Shown here one piece after another: positions 20,473-22,189 of a stretch of 22,189 bases of DNA. The notes below the pieces were generated by a model that worked only from the letters and a program-made list of their open reading frames with translations, did not search any database and was not told the DNA's origin. The stretch comes from an uncultured Oscillospiraceae bacterium. GTDB lineage: Bacteria; Bacillota; Clostridia; Oscillospirales; Oscillospiraceae. Location: assembly GCA_902497145.1 (NCBI GenBank), contig CABVDR010000041.1, positions 1 to 22,189 of the forward strand. The letters are read 5' to 3'. A program made the position numbers and the translations under genes. The number at the start of each line of letters is the position of its first letter. Position 1 is the stretch's first letter.

Positions 20473-22189
20473 ATGCTGAAACTGATCTTAGGCCGGGCGG
20501 GCTGCGGCAAAACCACGAAGGTGCTGGAGCGCCTGTGTGCGGCGGGCCAGGAGCGGCGGCAGGTGCTGATGGTCCCGGAACAGCAGTCCCACCAGGCGGA
20601 GCGTGCCCTATGTAAGGCAGGGGGAGACGCGGTGTCTCTGTACGCTGAGGTGCTGTCCTTCAGCCGGTTGGCCAACCGGGTGTTTCTGGCCGCGGGAGGC
20701 GTGGGGGAGCCGGAGCTGGACAGCGGCGGACGGCTGCTGCTGATGTACCAGGCGGTGAAGGCGGTGTCTCCGGAGCTGACCGTATACGCCAGGCCCTCTC
20801 GCCGCCCCGCCTTCCTGGAAAACCTGCTGGCTACCGTGGACGAGCTGAAAAGCTGCTGTGTCCAGCCCCAGCTGCTCCTCCAGGCGGGGGAGGAGGTGGA
20901 GGGTCCTGAGGGGGACAAGCTGCGGGATTTGGGGCTCATCTGCGGGGCCTACCAGGCACTCACCGCCCGCACCGCCCTGGACCCCCGGGACCGGCTGACC
21001 CGCACCGCGGAGAAGCTCTCTGCCTGCCCCTGGGCCGAGGATATGGACCTGTGGCTGGACGGCTTCACCGACTTCACCCCTCAGCAGGGGGAGGTGCTTG
21101 CCCAGCTCATGGCCCAGGCCCACCAGATCACTGTCACCCTCACCTGTGACCACCTGGAGGAGGACGAGGGGGGCACGGGGATCTTTTCCCCCGCCCGGCG
21201 CACCGCCGCCGCCCTGCTGCGGCTGGCCAAGGAACGGGGCATTTCCTGTGAAGTAGAAATCCTTTCTAGTAACTGTTCTTCCAGAGTTTCTGCGCTCAAC
21301 AAGGTGGAACAGGAGCTGTTCGGCCCTCAGCAAGAACCCGCCTCCTGCGAGGGGGCGGTGGAGCTCCACCGTGCCCTCACCCCCCGCTCCGAGGTGGAGT
21401 GGGCGGCCTCCCGGATCCGTACCCTGGTGCGGGAGGAGGGGCTGCGCTACCGGGACATCGAGGTGACCGCCCGGGACTTTACCTCCTACCAGCCTCTCAT
21501 CGAGTCGGTGTTTCCCCGGTATCAGGTGCCGGTGTTTGCCTCCGCCATGACGGACATCCTGGAAAAGCCCATCCTCACCCTGGTGACGGCGGCTCTGGAG
21601 ACGGTGGCGGGAGGCTACCGCTACGACGATGTGTTCCGCTATCTGAAAACCGGACTTACGGATCTGTCCCAGGAGGACCGGGACCTGCTGGAAAACTACG
21701 TTCTCAAGTGGAACCTGCGGGGGAGCCGCTGGACCCAAACGAAGCCTTGGAACATGCACCCCCGGGGTTACGGCTTCCCCATGACAGAGGAGGACAAGGC
21801 CCTGCTGGAGCGGCTGGACCGCGCCCGCCGCCAGGTGGCCGAGCCTCTGGAACTTTTAAGGAAAAACACCAATAAAACCGGAGAGGGTCAGGCGGTTGCC
21901 CTTTACAGCTTTCTGGAGAACATCGGTCTGCCGGAGCGGCTGGAGGAGCGGGTGGCCACCCTGCGGCAGCGGGAGCAGCCTGCCCTGGCGGAGGAGTACC
22001 GCCAGCTGTGGGAGATCGTCTGCGGCGGCCTGGAGCAGTGCGCCCAGCTGCTGGGCGAGACCCCCATGGAGCTGGAGGAGTTTGCCGCCCTGTTCCGGCT
22101 GGTGCTGTCCCAGTATGACGTGGGTACTATTCCGGTCTCCCTGGACCGGGTAACGGCGGGGGAGACCACCCGTCAGACCGGCCAGCACG
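20473..22189 (+). CDS. addB: ATP-dependent helicase/nuclease AddB, N-terminal 572 residues; runs off the right edge
   Basis: AddB pairs with AddA to process double-strand breaks for RecA loading. The open frame continues to the last base; the full protein is about 1,150 residues, so about half is visible. The Walker A site is GRAGCGKT (7-14) in LILGRAGCGKTTKVLERL, followed by VPEQQSHQAERAL and VLSFSRLANRVF, then the helicase-like core with LDGFTDFTPQQ and EVEWAASRIRTLVREEGLRYRDIEV. The Fe-S and nuclease region lies outside the window. ATG at 20473 follows GAGGAGG with 8-nt spacing. addA is expected next but is not seen. Confidence 0.93.
   Translation, partial: MLKLILGRAGCGKTTKVLERLCAAGQERRQVLMVPEQQSHQAERALCKAGGDAVSLYAEVLSFSRLANRVFLAAGGVGEPELDSGGRLLLMYQAVKAVSPELTVYARPSRRPAFLENLLATVDELKSCCVQPQLLLQAGEEVEGPEGDKLRDLGLICGAYQALTARTALDPRDRLTRTAEKLSACPWAEDMDLWLDGFTDFTPQQGEVLAQLMAQAHQITVTLTCDHLEEDEGGTGIFSPARRTAAALLRLAKERGISCEVEILSSNCSSRVSALNKVEQELFGPQQEPASCEGAVELHRALTPRSEVEWAASRIRTLVREEGLRYRDIEVTARDFTSYQPLIESVFPRYQVPVFASAMTDILEKPILTLVTAALETVAGGYRYDDVFRYLKTGLTDLSQEDRDLLENYVLKWNLRGSRWTQTKPWNMHPRGYGFPMTEEDKALLERLDRARRQVAEPLELLRKNTNKTGEGQAVALYSFLENIGLPERLEERVATLRQREQPALAEEYRQLWEIVCGGLEQCAQLLGETPMELEEFAALFRLVLSQYDVGTIPVSLDRVTAGETTRQTGQH

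Noticed and set aside
1..22189. CRISPR array, tRNA or rRNA genes, insertion sequence
   Set aside because: No regularly spaced direct repeats, cloverleaf sequences, rRNA stretches or transposase reading frames were seen.

Overview
The window looks like a chromosomal segment of a fairly high-GC, low-redundancy gut Firmicute of the class Clostridia, most plausibly an Oscillospiraceae member of the Flavonifractor/Pseudoflavonifractor type. This is inferred from the gene families (FolT with a THF riboswitch, RNase M5, PadR/DUF2812, AddB, ComEC), strong purine-rich Shine-Dalgarno sites, frequent TTG/GTG starts and sigma-A-like promoters. The species cannot be fixed from sequence alone. Most of the segment is housekeeping DNA; no tRNA, rRNA, CRISPR array or intact mobile element was seen.

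Layout. 1-1686 (minus): the 5' part of pckA (PEP carboxykinase) with its own promoter, preceded by rsmA/ksgA. 1719-1926: a divergent promoter region that also carries a tetrahydrofolate riboswitch for folT (plus strand), whose gene ends in a perfect 14-bp hairpin. 2705-6781 (plus): the operon comEC-holA-rnmV, closed by a bidirectional terminator. 6826-8838 (minus): a YfcE-type phosphodiesterase followed by cardiolipin synthase. 8901-9928 (plus): three tightly packed small genes of unknown function, the last a proline-rich protein with a hydrophobic hairpin tail. 9966-13067 (minus): an envelope-glycan operon, tagO/wecA-like transferase, then a UDP-GlcNAc 2-epimerase gene broken by an apparent 20-nt deletion, then a membrane-anchored protein of unknown function. 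13121-13251: a cluster of three palindromes. 13252-15970: divergent trpS and gltX, each with a clean promoter. 16169-20273 (minus): a PadR regulator followed by three tandem divergent DUF2812 membrane proteins. 20473-end (plus): the N-terminal half of addB.

The most notable finding is the control region of the padR-DUF2812 cassette. The promoter has exact TTGACA and TATAAT boxes 17 bp apart, and the whole 17-bp spacer is the inverted repeat ATATCG-N5-CGATAT. A second copy of the same repeat lies just downstream of the expected transcription start. This is a textbook layout for a repressor that blocks RNA polymerase, and PadR itself is the obvious candidate. The three membrane proteins share an N-terminal DUF2812 domain, three predicted membrane helices and a C-terminal extracytoplasmic region with a common end motif, which suggests a ligand- or stress-inducible envelope module of unknown job.

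Other points worth following are the disrupted epimerase gene (true pseudogene or assembly error), the unknown three-gene cluster with a sporulation-type -10 element, the expanded THF riboswitch with a visible Shine-Dalgarno-sequestering helix, and the unusual number of TTG start codons.
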